64,000 nt of DNA from Streptomyces sp. NBC_01689 (GCF_036250675.1 NZ_CP109592.1:2108001-2172000); one strand, 5' to 3'; shown: positions 40,325 through 49,301, counted from the stretch's first letter. The notes: generated by a model not told the origin, from the sequence alone. Numbers and translations: made by a program.

Positions 40325-43300
40325 TCACCGGTCGCCGGGGTGCAGGTAGGCACGGTCCACCGTCTGCCGGACGGTGTCGCCCGCCGCGTCCCGCGCGGTG
40401 ACCCGCAGCGTCACGTACGCGTCGCCGTGCACGCGGGCCGGGCGCGTCACGGTGGCGCTGAAGCCGCCGCCCTCGCGGGTGGTGGACGCCGTGGTCCAGG
40501 TCCGTCCGCCGTCGTACGACGTCTCGGCCTTCAGCGTCACCCCGCTCGGTGCCTTCATGCCGTCCTGCATCCGGACGGTCAGCCCCAGGCGGTGCGTGCG
40601 TCCCCGGCCCACCGCGTTCCGCGCGTCCACGGGGACGGAGTAGTCCACCTGGAGCAGCGGCAGCATGGCCGTCGTGGCCGCGGTGCCCGAGCGGAACGCC
40701 CACGAGGTGCGCGTGCCGGTGGCGAAGTCCCAGTCGTCCGAGACGCGGGCGGTGGCCAGGTCCAGCCGGTACGCGGCGTCGCCGGCGGGCACCTCGATGT
40801 CGCCCCACGCGCCGTTGTCGGACGCGGCGATCCGCTTCCCGTTCCGGTACAGCTCCGCCGTGGCCGTGTCGGGCAGGTCGTCCGCCGCGGCGGACGGTGA
40901 ACCGGCGCGTATGCCGCTGCCGACACCGCCGCTGGGGATCTCGCCGAACGCCCAGTGGCCGGTGCCCGAGTCGGAGAACTCCGGGACGTACACGGACAGG
41001 GTGTCGCCGTTACGCACCGACTGCCAGGCCGCGCCCCGCGGGATGGCGGGACGGACCACCGCTCCGAACCACCGCTCCGTGACGTGCTCGCCGGGCCGGT
41101 AGGTGCGCGGCAGGTCGCTCATGCCGGCCAGGAGCGGCATGTCGGGGTCGCCGACGACGTTGTGCCGGACCGTCTGGCGCCACTGGGTGTCGCCGCCGGT
41201 CACGTACTCGACGCGCTCCCCACCGGTGGGGACGTAGCGGGTGTACTGGTTCCAGGCGGTGTCCTGGTAGGGCCGCCAGCCGAAGCGCTGTTCGCCCGCC
41301 CAGGAGGTGGCCCCCGTGCGCGTGTAGGTGCTGCGGACCACGGCGCTCTCGCGCTCGGAGACGGTGTGCACCAGCGACTTGGGCACGGAGCCCTTGGACA
41401 CCTGCATCACGTCGTAGAGGTACGGGCTGTGGACCGTGCCGGTGAACTCCACCGTGGTGGAGCGCGACTTGGCCCGCTTCAGCAGCGCGGTGCCCTCGGC
41501 CGCGCCGGCACGCATGGTCGGCAGCGCCATCCGGTCGCCGGTCGGGCTCCACCGCGTCCAGGGGTAGAAGCCGTCCTCCATGACGAGCATCAGGGCCTTG
41601 GCCCCGGCGTCCGCGGCCGCCCGGGCGAGTGCCCGGTCGTCGGAGAAGTCCCAGCGGACGACGGCCAGTTTGCCGCGCACATGGGCGGCGCGCAGGTCGG
41701 CGGCGGTACCGGCACCGGCGTCCACGGCGGTCAGCCGCGCGCCCTTGTCGTCGAAGGCCGGGGAGGCGTCCACGTAGTACGGGGTGAAACCGAGTGAGGA
41801 GCCGGGGACCTTCGCCCGCAGTTGCGGAGCCACCATCTGCCAGCGCGAGGCGAACTCGAAGTCGCCGTCGGTGACGCGCGCGGTGGGGCTGACGTAGATC
41901 CGCCGGGCGACGTCGAAGTACATGACGCCCTGGATCAGGCCGTTGCCGTCGATCTTCCGGTAGGTCTGGTAGCTGAGGACACCGCGTTGTTCGGCGGGGC
42001 GGGGGGTGCGGATCTGCACCTGGACGGTGTCGGCGGCGCTGAGGGTCACCGACGTGTCCTTGGTGACCTTCACCTCCGGGTCGACGACCTCGCGCAGTTC
42101 CTCACCGTCGGCCGCCTTGTCGATGGTGTTGAAGCTGACCTGGTAGGTGCCTTCCTCGACCTCGGCGACGGCCGGCTCCAGGCTCGTGTAGTCCACGAAC
42201 CCGTCGGCGCCCCAGATCGTCGGGGCGGCTCCCTCCATGATCTTGCCGTCGCGGTCGCGGGCGATCACGGTGAGCTTGTGCAGCGCGCCGTGCGCGTTCA
42301 GGGACACGGTGGTGTGGGTGAGCACGGTGCCGTCGGCGGAGGTGGCGGTGACGTGACCGTAGTACTTGCCCCGGGTGGCCTTGGCGCCGTCGAGGCTCAG
42401 CGGCACGTCGGCCGTGGCGCCCGCCGCCACCTGCACCGTGCCGCTGCCGACACCGACCACGCCGGCCGGCAGGACGCGTCCCGTGGTGGTGGCGAGGGAG
42501 GCGGCCAGCGTGAGCGTGACCGCGTGGTCACCGGTGTTGGTGTAGCGGACGGTGGCGGCCTGCTGGAGCTTCTTGGTGGCGCCGACCTGGACCGGGGGGA
42601 GGGTGAGGGAACCGGTGGCCGTGACCGGGCCCATGGCGGTGGCCAGGTCGATACGGCCGCCGCCCTGTTCGGTCACCTTGGTGCCGGGCACCTCGTGCGC
42701 GGTGCTGATCAGGGCGTCCTTGAGCTGCTGCGCGCCCCAGCCGGGGTGCTGCTGGGCCAGCAGCGCGACGGCTCCGGCGACGTGCGGGGTGGCCATCGAC
42801 GTACCGGACGCGGACGTGTAGTCGGCGTCGACCGGGGTGCCCATCGTGGTGCCGGCGGCGCGGGCGGCGACGATGCCGACGCCGGGGGCGGTCACGTCGG
42901 GCTTGACGGCCGCGTCGCCCAGGCGCGGGCCGCGGCTGGAGAAGGAGGCGAGGGAGTCGTCGCGGTCGACGGCGCCGACGGTCAGCGCGGCGTCGGCCGC
43001 GCCCGGCGAGCTGACCGTGGTGGGGTTGGGCCCCTCGTTGCCCGCGGCGACGACGAAGAGGGTGCCGGTCGACGCGGTCAGGGCGTCGACGGCCTCGCTC
43101 ATCGAGTCGGTGCCGTCGGTGGGCGTGCCCGAACCGAGGCTCATGTTGACGACCTTGGCGTGCTGGGCGGCGGCCCATTCCATGCCGTCGATGACGGACG
43201 ACTCGCTGCCGTAGCCGTCGTCGCCCAGCACTTTGCCGATCAGCAGGTCGGCGCGGGGCGCGACCCCGCGCCGGGTCCCGCCGGACGCGGCGCCCGTACC

Positions 43301-44170
43301 GCCGACGATCGAGGCGACGTGCGTGCCGTGCCCGAAGGCGTCGTTCGTGCTCGTGCTGCCGGAGAAGTCCTTGGCGTCCGCGACGCGACCCGCCAGGTCC
43401 GGGTGGTTCGCGTCGACGCCGGTGTCGAGGATCGCGACCTTGACGCCCTGGCCCTCGTAGCCCGCCTTCCAGGCGGTCGGGGCGTTGATCTGCGCGGTGC
43501 TGCGGTCCAGCACGGCCTCGACCCTGCCGTCCAGGGAGACCTTCGGGGTGACCGCGGCACGAGCGGCGTCGGACGTGGCGCCGGTGTTCAGGGTCTTCCA
43601 GAAGGTGGCCAGGTCGTCGTCGGCGATGCTCAGCGAGCGCGCGCCGATGCTCGCGAGGTCACGGACCGGCGACGCGGAGGTGCCGAGGGCGGCCAGCCGG
43701 TCGGCGGTGCCGGCGGCGGCGCGGGTCGCGCGAGCGGTGCTCCTGGCTCCGTCCGCCGTCGGCCCGGAGGAGACGATCAGCGGGAGGGCGGAGGCGTGGG
43801 ACTCGTCGTAGCCCTGGGCGATGAGGGCCGTCACGTCGAAGAGCCGACGGTCGAGCGTGCCCGCGTTCACCAGTGCCTGGGCGTCGGACGGCACCACCGT
43901 GAGCGCCTTGTCGTCTCCTTCGAGGGTGCGGAAGGCGATGTCCTCGCGCCCCGGTCCGGGCCGCACCGACGCGGTGTGGCGTCCGCCGGGCAGCGTGGTC
44001 ACGGTCACCCGGTCGCCGGTGAGCAGCCGCACGGTGGCGGTGACCGTCCTGTCGCCGGGGGTGATACGCGACGTTCCGTCCGCGCTCGTACCGGCCGAGA
44101 CGGGTGACACACCCCCGATGGTCGCCACCAGAACGGTCGATACAGCCGCCGACAGGCGCATCCATGCCAT
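40325..44170 (-). CDS. Large secreted subtilisin-like serine peptidase (S8)
   Basis: A 1281-residue secreted protease. Signal peptide MRLSAAVSTVLVATIGGVSP (after MAW), a propeptide of about 200 residues, the S8 catalytic domain with Asp in VAILDTGVDANHPDL (near 246), His in FGHGTHVASIV (near 282), Asn in VVAAGNEGPNP and Ser in SASGTSMATPHVAGAVALL (near 456), and roughly 770 further residues of beta-rich domains, including an S8 accessory beta-sandwich and a PA-like insertion around residues 800-880 (VRWDFSDDRALARAAADAGA). Start at 44170; 44161 is possible. Standalone transcript with a palindromic upstream region. Nutritional or developmental proteolysis is likely; specificity unknown. Confidence 0.88.
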   Translation of the reverse strand: MAWMRLSAAVSTVLVATIGGVSPVSAGTSADGTSRITPGDRTVTATVRLLTGDRVTVTTLPGGRHTASVRPGPGREDIAFRTLEGDDKALTVVPSDAQALVNAGTLDRRLFDVTALIAQGYDESHASALPLIVSSGPTADGARSTARATRAAAGTADRLAALGTSASPVRDLASIGARSLSIADDDLATFWKTLNTGATSDAARAAVTPKVSLDGRVEAVLDRSTAQINAPTAWKAGYEGQGVKVAILDTGVDANHPDLAGRVADAKDFSGSTSTNDAFGHGTHVASIVGGTGAASGGTRRGVAPRADLLIGKVLGDDGYGSESSVIDGMEWAAAQHAKVVNMSLGSGTPTDGTDSMSEAVDALTASTGTLFVVAAGNEGPNPTTVSSPGAADAALTVGAVDRDDSLASFSSRGPRLGDAAVKPDVTAPGVGIVAARAAGTTMGTPVDADYTSASGTSMATPHVAGAVALLAQQHPGWGAQQLKDALISTAHEVPGTKVTEQGGGRIDLATAMGPVTATGSLTLPPVQVGATKKLQQAATVRYTNTGDHAVTLTLAASLATTTGRVLPAGVVGVGSGTVQVAAGATADVPLSLDGAKATRGKYYGHVTATSADGTVLTHTTVSLNAHGALHKLTVIARDRDGKIMEGAAPTIWGADGFVDYTSLEPAVAEVEEGTYQVSFNTIDKAADGEELREVVDPEVKVTKDTSVTLSAADTVQVQIRTPRPAEQRGVLSYQTYRKIDGNGLIQGVMYFDVARRIYVSPTARVTDGDFEFASRWQMVAPQLRAKVPGSSLGFTPYYVDASPAFDDKGARLTAVDAGAGTAADLRAAHVRGKLAVVRWDFSDDRALARAAADAGAKALMLVMEDGFYPWTRWSPTGDRMALPTMRAGAAEGTALLKRAKSRSTTVEFTGTVHSPYLYDVMQVSKGSVPKSLVHTVSERESAVVRSTYTRTGATSWAGEQRFGWRPYQDTAWNQYTRYVPTGGERVEYVTGGDTQWRQTVRHNVVGDPDMPLLAGMSDLPRTYRPGEHVTERWFGAVVRPAIPRGAAWQSVRNGDTLSVYVPEFSDSGTGHWAFGEIPSGGVGSGIRAGSPSAAADDLPDTATAELYRNGKRIAASDNGAWGDIEVPAGDAAYRLDLATARVSDDWDFATGTRTSWAFRSGTAATTAMLPLLQVDYSVPVDARNAVGRGRTHRLGLTVRMQDGMKAPSGVTLKAETSYDGGRTWTTASTTREGGGFSATVTRPARVHGDAYVTLRVTARDAAGDTVRQTVDRAYLHPGDR

Positions 44171-44255
44171 CAGTCAAGCACCCTTCATACAGCCCGAGGT
44201 CATGCGCTGTTCGACAGAATCCGCTGGTGTCACAGGGCGTGTCACTGCTCTCGGC

Positions 44256-44271
44256 TGTCACGGATGTGACA
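44256..44271. promoter_or_regulatory. Palindrome TGTCAC-N4-GTGACA upstream of subtilase gene
   Basis: Perfect 16-bp palindrome 86 bp upstream of the start, with further TGTCAC boxes at 44228 and 44240. Spacing TGTCA-N6-TGACA resembles sites of CRP/FNR or GntR-type regulators. Confidence 0.5.
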
Positions 44272-44368
44272 TGTCGCAACGGCGACAGGGGCGACCGGTG
44301 GCGCCGCCTCCGCGCCTGCTTCCCCGCGCGGCACCCCGGACGGACGGGCCGGACGGGACAGGGCGTGT

Positions 44369-44394
44369 GGCGTCCGGTGCCCGTACCGGACGCC
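44369..44394 (-). terminator. Hairpin GGCGTCCGGT / ACCGGACGCC
   Basis: Perfect 10-bp stem with a six-base loop, downstream of the alpha/beta hydrolase gene; second of two tandem hairpins. Confidence 0.5.
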
Positions 44395-44407
44395 GCACGT
44401 CGTGCAC

Positions 44408-44448
44408 CGGTCGTCGTCCGGCACCCGTCGTGCGCCGGACGACGACCG
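44408..44448 (-). terminator. Terminator of alpha/beta hydrolase gene
   Basis: Perfect 15-bp stem CGGTCGTCGTCCGGC / GCCGGACGACGACCG with an 11-base loop, 34 bp past the stop at 44482. Confidence 0.7.
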
Positions 44449-44481
44449 TCGTGAGCCGGACGTCCGACGGGACGGCGGTTG

Positions 44482-45213
44482 TCAGGCGAGATGCCGCCCG
44501 AAGAACCGCAGTGCGCTGTCCAGTTCGAAGGCCGGGACCTCTCCGTGTCCGCCGGTGTTGGCGTGGAGCGTCTTCTCCGACGATCCCAACGCGTCGAACA
44601 GCGCCAGGCCTTGGGCCCGTGGCACCCGCTCGTCGTCCCACTGCAGCAGGAACTCCACCGGTACGGTCACCCGCGCGGCGGCGGACGCGGACGCGGACGC
44701 CCCGCCCAACCCCAGTACGGCGGCACGGACTCGGGGTTCGGCGGCGACGAACGGGACGCCGAGTCCGCATCCGAGGGAGACGCCCCAGTAGCCCACCGGA
44801 CCCGGGCCGACGTGCTCCGTCCGCTGGACCGCGTCCAGCACCGCCCGCCATTCCGGGACGGTCCGGCGGGCCACGAGCGCCTGGAAGTCCGCGATCAGCG
44901 GGGCCAGTTGCGCTCCGGCGGCCACACGGGCCCGGTTCTCGGTGACGATCCGGTCGAACTCCTCGTCCACCGGCCGGTCGCCGTGGCCGGGCACGTCGAC
45001 CGCCACGGCTGAGAATCCGCACTCGGCCACCACGCGGCGCGCGAGGGCCAGGATGTCGGGAGCCTTCTTGTGCTGCCCGCCGCCGTGTCCCAACAGGACG
45101 AGCGGTCGCGTACCGGTGGCTCCTTCCGGCGTCCAGAGCACACCGGGAATGCCGTCAAGGGTGAAGAGCTGCTCGATGACGCCGTCGGACGACGTCCGGG
45201 AGATGAACCGCAT
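44482..45213 (-). CDS. Alpha/beta hydrolase (dienelactone hydrolase-like)
   Basis: A 243-residue cytosolic hydrolase. HG oxyanion segment PLVLLGHGGGQHKKAP, nucleophile elbow GYWGVSLGCGLG, acid in LLQWDDERVPRAQGL and His in ANTGGHGEVPAF. AAAGG is upstream of the ATG at a rather long distance. Typical substrates are esters or lactones. Ala/Ser-repeat GGASASASAAARV in the middle is an unusual low-complexity insertion. Confidence 0.82.
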   Translation of the reverse strand: MRFISRTSSDGVIEQLFTLDGIPGVLWTPEGATGTRPLVLLGHGGGQHKKAPDILALARRVVAECGFSAVAVDVPGHGDRPVDEEFDRIVTENRARVAAGAQLAPLIADFQALVARRTVPEWRAVLDAVQRTEHVGPGPVGYWGVSLGCGLGVPFVAAEPRVRAAVLGLGGASASASAAARVTVPVEFLLQWDDERVPRAQGLALFDALGSSEKTLHANTGGHGEVPAFELDSALRFFGRHLA

Positions 45214-45485
45214 GGTGGGTCAAGCCTTTCGGGGTGCCTTGAACGGGCACTCCTCAGGCCATACGAGAGGAGGAGGCCCGACCTGTCACAGCGTTGATCG
45301 GTCTCACCTCCCTGGTTCGTGATGGCGCACGGCGGGGCCGAAGGTATCACGGACGCGCCCGTCGACGTCAGGACATCACCTGGAGGAGGGCGGAAGTCGC
45401 CTTCGCACCGCTCCACTTGAGGCAGCGGTCGGTCCCCTCTCCCGCATGCCCGCCGGCGCGGTCCGTCCCCGCGCGGACGGCGGAA

Positions 45486-45522
45486 GGCCCACCCCGGTGG
45501 TCCTGAGTGACCGGGGTGGGCC
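45486..45522 (-). terminator. Hairpin GGCCCACCCCGGT / ACCGGGGTGGGCC
   Basis: Perfect 13-bp stem, 11-base loop, about 110 bp past the lamin-tail gene; probable back-up terminator. Confidence 0.55.
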
Positions 45523-45538
45523 GATGCGCGGGGACACG

Positions 45539-45581
45539 CCGACGGCGCGCCGGGCCGGGTGGGCCGGTGACGCGCCGTCGG
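45539..45581 (-). terminator. Terminator of lamin-tail gene copy A
   Basis: Eleven-bp outer stem CCGACGGCGCG / CGCGCCGTCGG with inner pairing of GGCC. It resembles the hairpin after copy B (55135-55175), showing common origin although it lies outside the near-identical block. Confidence 0.6.
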
Positions 45582-45629
45582 GTGGTGGTGCGAGGGTGTC
45601 CAGGTCATGCCGTCAGAGGCGGGACCGGG

Positions 45630-46097
45630 TCAGTGGTGGCCGCCGTGGTGGCCGCCCCAGCTGAGGGTGTCGACGAGGCGACGGTGGTCGTTGCGCAGGG
45701 TCGCGGTGTCCCCACGCCGGTCCCACACCGACGAACGACGGTCCTGGAACAGATCACGGAAGGTGTCACGACCGATCCCCGTGTGCACCCGCACCGTCGC
45801 CCGACCCGCCAGACGGTAGTGATGGAACGTGTACGTCCGCCCGTCCCGGTCCGACAACGTCCACCGGTCCAGATCCACCGGCCGACGCGTCGTGTTCGTG
45901 ACATCCACCCACTCGTTGTTCAGATTCGAACGGTGGTGACGACCCGGAGAGTCGTAATGCACATTACTGATCTGCACCGCGGCCCGCGGACGCGGACCAT
46001 GATCGGCCGCCGAAGCCGGCACCGCCGACACCCCGGCCACCGCCACCACCGTCAACGCGGCAGCAGCAACACGACGGACAGACACAGATGCGGACAT
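45630..46097 (-). CDS. Secreted lamin-tail-domain protein, copy A
   Basis: A 155-residue exported protein. Signal peptide MSASVSVRRVAAAALTVVAV ending VPASA-A; the mature protein is a single lamin-tail (LTD) domain: VQISNVHYDSPGRHHRSNLN then NEWVDVTNTTRRPVDLDRWT, DRDGRTYTFHHYRLAGRATV, and C-terminal DTLSWGGHHGGHH, a His-rich tail that may bind metal. LTD domains occur on secreted nucleases and surface proteins; no catalytic domain here. Start at 46097 after GGGGGAC. The product is identical to that of the gene at 55206. Confidence 0.85.
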   Translation of the reverse strand: MSASVSVRRVAAAALTVVAVAGVSAVPASAADHGPRPRAAVQISNVHYDSPGRHHRSNLNNEWVDVTNTTRRPVDLDRWTLSDRDGRTYTFHHYRLAGRATVRVHTGIGRDTFRDLFQDRRSSVWDRRGDTATLRNDHRRLVDTLSWGGHHGGHH

Positions 46098-46259
46098 GAA
46101 GTCCCCCAACATGGTGCGGGCACCCCCACCCCCCACGACCCGGAACCACCGGACCGCACAAGGCAGGACTGCGAGTGCGAGTAATACGGCCGGCCCTTGC
46201 CCGCCGACACCCACACCATGCCCCCACACCCCACCGATGTGCGCCATACACGGACACGC

Positions 46260-46286
46260 GTTACGGATCATCCATACCCCCGTAAC
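46260..46286 (-). promoter_or_regulatory. Palindrome GTTACGG / CCGTAAC upstream of lamin-tail gene A
   Basis: Seven-bp perfect arms with a 13-bp spacer, about 165 bp upstream of the start; a minus-strand TTGCAT lies just further upstream. Present identically at 55836-55862 before copy B. Confidence 0.5.
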
Positions 46287-46429
46287 ACTCACATGCAAGG
46301 ACCATTCATCGCCCGAACGCACCAAGTTGACGAACCACCCACACCACACCCCATACCCCCCAAGCCCCCCACCCCCAAAACGCCACACCACGCCACCCCA
46401 CCACCCACCCACCCCTCACCCGAAAGTGG

Positions 46430-46686
46430 ATCACGATGCGATGCGGCCGGCCCCGGCTCAGGGCACGCCACCCTTGCTCCTTCTGTGAAGATCCGCCGGC
46501 CGGTCGGCCCGGCGGCCGACCGGGCAGCCCGCCGTCGGCCGGTGCCCCGGTCCACCAGGTCCACCGGGGCCATGAGCACCGGGGCACGCGGCAGCCCCGC
46601 TGCCGCCCGGACCGCGCGAGCCCGCCGGCCCCGCCGGGCAGCCCCGCCGGGCAGCCCCGCCGGGTGGTCCTGTTGGACCGTTCCGG
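46430..46686. other. Spacer with GC-rich inverted repeats
   Basis: Downstream of the gene at 46687: repeated GGCCGGTCGG/CCGACCGG-type elements (around 46495-46530) and GCCCCGCCGGGCA repeats (around 46630-46660). Probably terminates that gene; nothing else seen. Confidence 0.45.
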
Positions 46687-47013
46687 TCAGCGGCCCAGCG
46701 CGTCGCGCAGCTGCTGCTTGTTCATGGTGGAGCGTCCCTCGACGCCCTTCCTCCTGGCCTCTTCGTAGAGCTGATCCCTCGTGGGCCCCTGGGCACCGCT
46801 GTGGGAACGCTCGCCGCCGCGCTGGGGCGCGGACTTCTTGTCGCGCAGGGAGACCCGCCCGGCCGTCTTCGCCTCGCCGGCCCTGGCCCGCTCCTTGTTC
46901 ACGGTCCGCGCGGCGATCTCCTTCGCCCGGCCGGTGGGGACACCGCGCTTCTCGGCGCCCTCCTTGATGTGCTCGTACTGACGCTCCCGCTTGGGGCTGG
47001 AACCTGCCGGCAT
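46687..47013 (-). CDS. Small basic protein with C-terminal SAP/Rho-N-like motif
   Basis: A 108-residue, strongly charged protein. N-terminal half SSPKRERQYEHIKEGAEKRG then VPTGRAKEIAARTVNKERAR is helical and is the pattern annotated in Streptomyces as plasmid-stabilisation-type protein; the C-terminus GPTRDQLYEEARRKGVEGRS TMNKQQLRDAL fits a SAP / Rho N-terminal nucleic-acid-binding helix pair. Likely DNA- or RNA-associated. AAGGAG precedes the ATG. No toxin partner gene is next to it. Confidence 0.75.
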   Translation of the reverse strand: MPAGSSPKRERQYEHIKEGAEKRGVPTGRAKEIAARTVNKERARAGEAKTAGRVSLRDKKSAPQRGGERSHSGAQGPTRDQLYEEARRKGVEGRSTMNKQQLRDALGR

Positions 47014-47288
47014 GACATCTCTCCTTGTCGTCCTCTGCCGCGGACGTGCGGACGGAACGGCCGCACGGCCGTTCCGTCCAACGCCTTCCCGCTGCCGTGG
47101 GAGACACGCGAGGGCGGACCGTACCCACCACTCCAGCCGAGGACCGCCCCGCCCGCGACCCGGGAACGCCGACCGGGCGCGGCCACCGCCGGACGGCCGC
47201 AGGCGCGAACGGGCGGACGGACGGGCGGGCGGGCGGAGGGACAGGCGGCGGACAGGCGGGGACCCCTGCGCCGCGGTGCCGTACCGGG

Positions 47289-47795
47289 TCAGAGGGCGCC
47301 GTCGTCCTCGTCCCGCACGAGGTGGACCGCGGCCTCCTCCGCCGAGGCCGCGCCGCCGTCGATGCCGACGTCCTCGGCGAACATGTCCTTCTCGGCGTCC
47401 TCGTGAGCCCCCTCGTCCGACGCGACCAGGCGGCCCGCGCGGTCCCGGCCCACCTCGTCGTCCAGCAGTTCGCCGTCACCGTCCCGAAGGTCACCGAGAT
47501 CGTCGCCGGTCTCCAGTTCCTCCAGCGCCGGATCAACCAGCTCCTCCGACAACCGCTCGTCCAGGGTCTCGCCGTCGTGCTGCTCCCGCGCGGTCGTGCC
47601 CCGGTGCTCCACCCCGAGCGGGCGCTCGGGCGGCGACCAGCCCTCGTCGTACGGATCCGATCCACGGTCGGTGAGCGTGTCCTCCGCGTCGAGGATGCCC
47701 TCGTCCTCGCGCCCGTCCGCCCCCTCGGGCTGGTAGACCTCGTCGCCCATGACTTCTTCGTCGCCCATGACTTCCTCGTTGTCCTGACTGTCCAT
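47289..47795 (-). CDS. DUF5709 family protein
   Basis: A 168-residue very acidic soluble protein, matching the Streptomyces DUF5709 pattern: GSDPYDEGWSPPERPLGVEH, then GETLDERLSEELVDP, and a C-terminal AEDVGIDGGAASAEEAAVHL. The N-terminus contains a direct duplication (EEVMGD EEVMGDE) encoded by an 18-bp repeat. Function unknown; family genes are often found among stress or osmotic genes. GGAGG is rather far upstream. Confidence 0.8.
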   Translation of the reverse strand: MDSQDNEEVMGDEEVMGDEVYQPEGADGREDEGILDAEDTLTDRGSDPYDEGWSPPERPLGVEHRGTTAREQHDGETLDERLSEELVDPALEELETGDDLGDLRDGDGELLDDEVGRDRAGRLVASDEGAHEDAEKDMFAEDVGIDGGAASAEEAAVHLVRDEDDGAL

Positions 47796-48275
47796 GGTGT
47801 GTGTGACCTCCGGGACGGATACGTGCCTCGCGGCCCGCGTCTCCAGGCTGCGGCACGCCACACCTTCCGGCACGCCGGGCCCGCCGGCCGCGGCGGTGTC
47901 GCGCGCCCACGACGCTCCGGGCACGTCCGGCACGGCCCCGGCGCGGACCACCGCCCGCCCTGGAACACGGGTGGGCCGGACCCCGGACGGAAAATCCGCG
48001 CGCTGTTCCGCACCCGCACCCGTGCCGGAGCCGGTACCGGACATGCCGACGGGGCCCGCGGAAGAAACTTCTCCGCGGGCCCCGGGGGTCGTGCAGGGGG
48101 AACGCCGTTCGGCGGGACGGGGTTTCGGCCCGGCCGCGGTACGCCCGCCGCGGACTCCCCCGCCGTGGCACCGCGTCGCCGCGCCCGCTCGGGAGGCGGC
48201 GCCGGAGGCGCCGGTCCAGGAGTGAAGCGCCGTCCCCCGACAAGGATCAGCGGGGGCCGGCTGGGAGGGACCGGC
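47796..48275. other. Intergenic region
   Basis: 480 bp. No gene; a strong hairpin at 48051-48083 belongs to the gene at 48276. The rest is GC-rich with no recognised site. Confidence 0.5.
48051..48083 (-). terminator. Terminator downstream of DUF6131 gene
   Basis: Perfect 12-bp stem GGGGCCCGCGGA / TCCGCGGGCCCC, the loop itself pairing GAA/TTC. Confidence 0.6.
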
Positions 48276-48431
48276 CTAGAAGTAGTGTTTGCGCCCGCCC
48301 ACCGTGCGGCCGCTCGCACCCAGGATCCACAGGACCGCGCCGACCACGACGAGCACACCGCCCACGGTCGTCAGCAGGGACACACCGACCAGCAGGCCGA
48401 TGACGAGCAGTATGGCGCCAAGGACAATCAT
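48276..48431 (-). CDS. DUF6131 small membrane protein
   Basis: 51 residues: two membrane helices MIVLGAILLVIGLLVGVSLL and VGGVLVVVGAVLWILGASG, then RTVGGRKHYF. This is the characteristic DUF6131 sequence (…VLWILGxxGRxVGGRxHYx). Weak ribosome-binding site. Function unknown; widely conserved in actinomycetes. Confidence 0.8.
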   Translation of the reverse strand: MIVLGAILLVIGLLVGVSLLTTVGGVLVVVGAVLWILGASGRTVGGRKHYF

Positions 48432-48719
48432 GTCGATTCCGATCTTCCAGTCTCTTCGGTGCGTGCGGGTCCTCGTCTCCTCGGCCTCACAGCACCCTCT
48501 TACCGCCCGCTGCGTAACCCGGGACAGAGGGGATCCGGCCGCCCGATCGGCGGTCCGGGATCCCTGTCGTGCACCGTCCGTGTGCCCCGCCCCCGGCCAC
48601 CCATGCCGCCCGCGTTTCCGGTGGACGCACCCGCGGCGGATCGCCGTCGCCGAGCGGACCGTTCGGGTGCAGTCGCGGCCGCGGCGGGACGGCGGCGTGG
48701 TGTCGGGTAGTCGTGGTGC

Positions 48720-49301
48720 ATGAGCACTCACGTCCCCGGCACCTCCACCCGGACCCTGACGCCCTCAGCCCTGGACACCGCGTCGGCCTGGTGGCTGACG
48801 GCGCTGGACCGGATCGAACGGTCCGGGGCGGCGGACCCCGCCATCCGCGTGCTCCAGCGCGGGATCCGCTCGCTCCCGCTGGGCGACGTACGCGCCCTGC
48901 TGCGCGGCGGGCCGCTGGGCCATCCCGTGCATCCCGTCCTGGTCCAGGTGCCGATCGGCTGCTGGCTGTCGGCCGCCGTACTGGACATCACGCCGACCGG
49001 ACGGCGCGCGCCCGCCACGCTCCTGGCCGTCGGACTGGCCGGAGCCACGCCCGCGGCGGTCGCCGGCTGGGCCGACTGGGCCGACCTGCCGCCCGAGCAG
49101 GCCCGGGTCGGCCTGGTCCACGCCGTCTCGAACGTCGCGGCGGTGGCCTGCTACGGCGCGTCCCTGACGGCGCGTCTGCGCGGCCGCAACGCGAAGGGGT
49201 GGCTGTGGTCGCTCGGCGGGCTGGCGGCGGTCGCCGTGAGCGGTGCGCTCGGCGGACACGTGGCCTACCGGCGGGCCGTCGCGGGACATCCCCCGCTCTG
49301 A
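48720..49301 (+). CDS. DUF2231 membrane protein
   Basis: A 193-residue protein with about four membrane helices and the DUF2231 signature GHPVHPVLVQVPIGCWLSAA near residue 66; histidines here may bind haem or metal. Later segments TLLAVGLAGATPAAVAGWAD and LGGLAAVAVSGALGGHVAY are typical. No Shine-Dalgarno; a TAGTCG box lies 8 nt upstream, so the message may be leaderless. Confidence 0.8.
   Translation: MSTHVPGTSTRTLTPSALDTASAWWLTALDRIERSGAADPAIRVLQRGIRSLPLGDVRALLRGGPLGHPVHPVLVQVPIGCWLSAAVLDITPTGRRAPATLLAVGLAGATPAAVAGWADWADLPPEQARVGLVHAVSNVAAVACYGASLTARLRGRNAKGWLWSLGGLAAVAVSGALGGHVAYRRAVAGHPPL

Larger units (their letters stand above)
44171..44481. other. Intergenic region, subtilase promoter and hydrolase terminators
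   Basis: The first ~100 bp (44221-44275) has three TGTCAC/GTGTCAC boxes, the last within the palindrome TGTCAC-GGAT-GTGACA (44256-44271), in the position of an operator for the subtilase. The rest carries two strong hairpins terminating the alpha/beta hydrolase gene. Confidence 0.5.
45214..45629. other. Intergenic region with two terminators
   Basis: No gene. The part next to 45214 is the promoter region of the hydrolase gene without recognisable boxes; the part next to 45630 has the hairpins terminating the lamin-tail gene. Confidence 0.5.
45627..46429 (-). repeat. Near-identical direct duplication, copy A (803 bp)
   Basis: Matches 55203-55996 with, by eye, only one base change and a 9-bp difference (copy A has an extra AAGCCCCCC). 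Covers the whole lamin-tail gene, its leader and about 330 bp upstream. No transposase, terminal repeats or target duplication seen. Confidence 0.9.

Noticed and set aside
47115..47140. SigB promoter for the SAP-like gene (GGGTAC at 47121-47126, minus strand)
   Set aside because: No GNNTN at 14-16 bases upstream; the hexamer alone is too common.
46289..48358. 689-codon minus-strand frame
   Set aside because: Crosses several good small genes and their terminators in another frame; low-complexity Pro/Arg composition.
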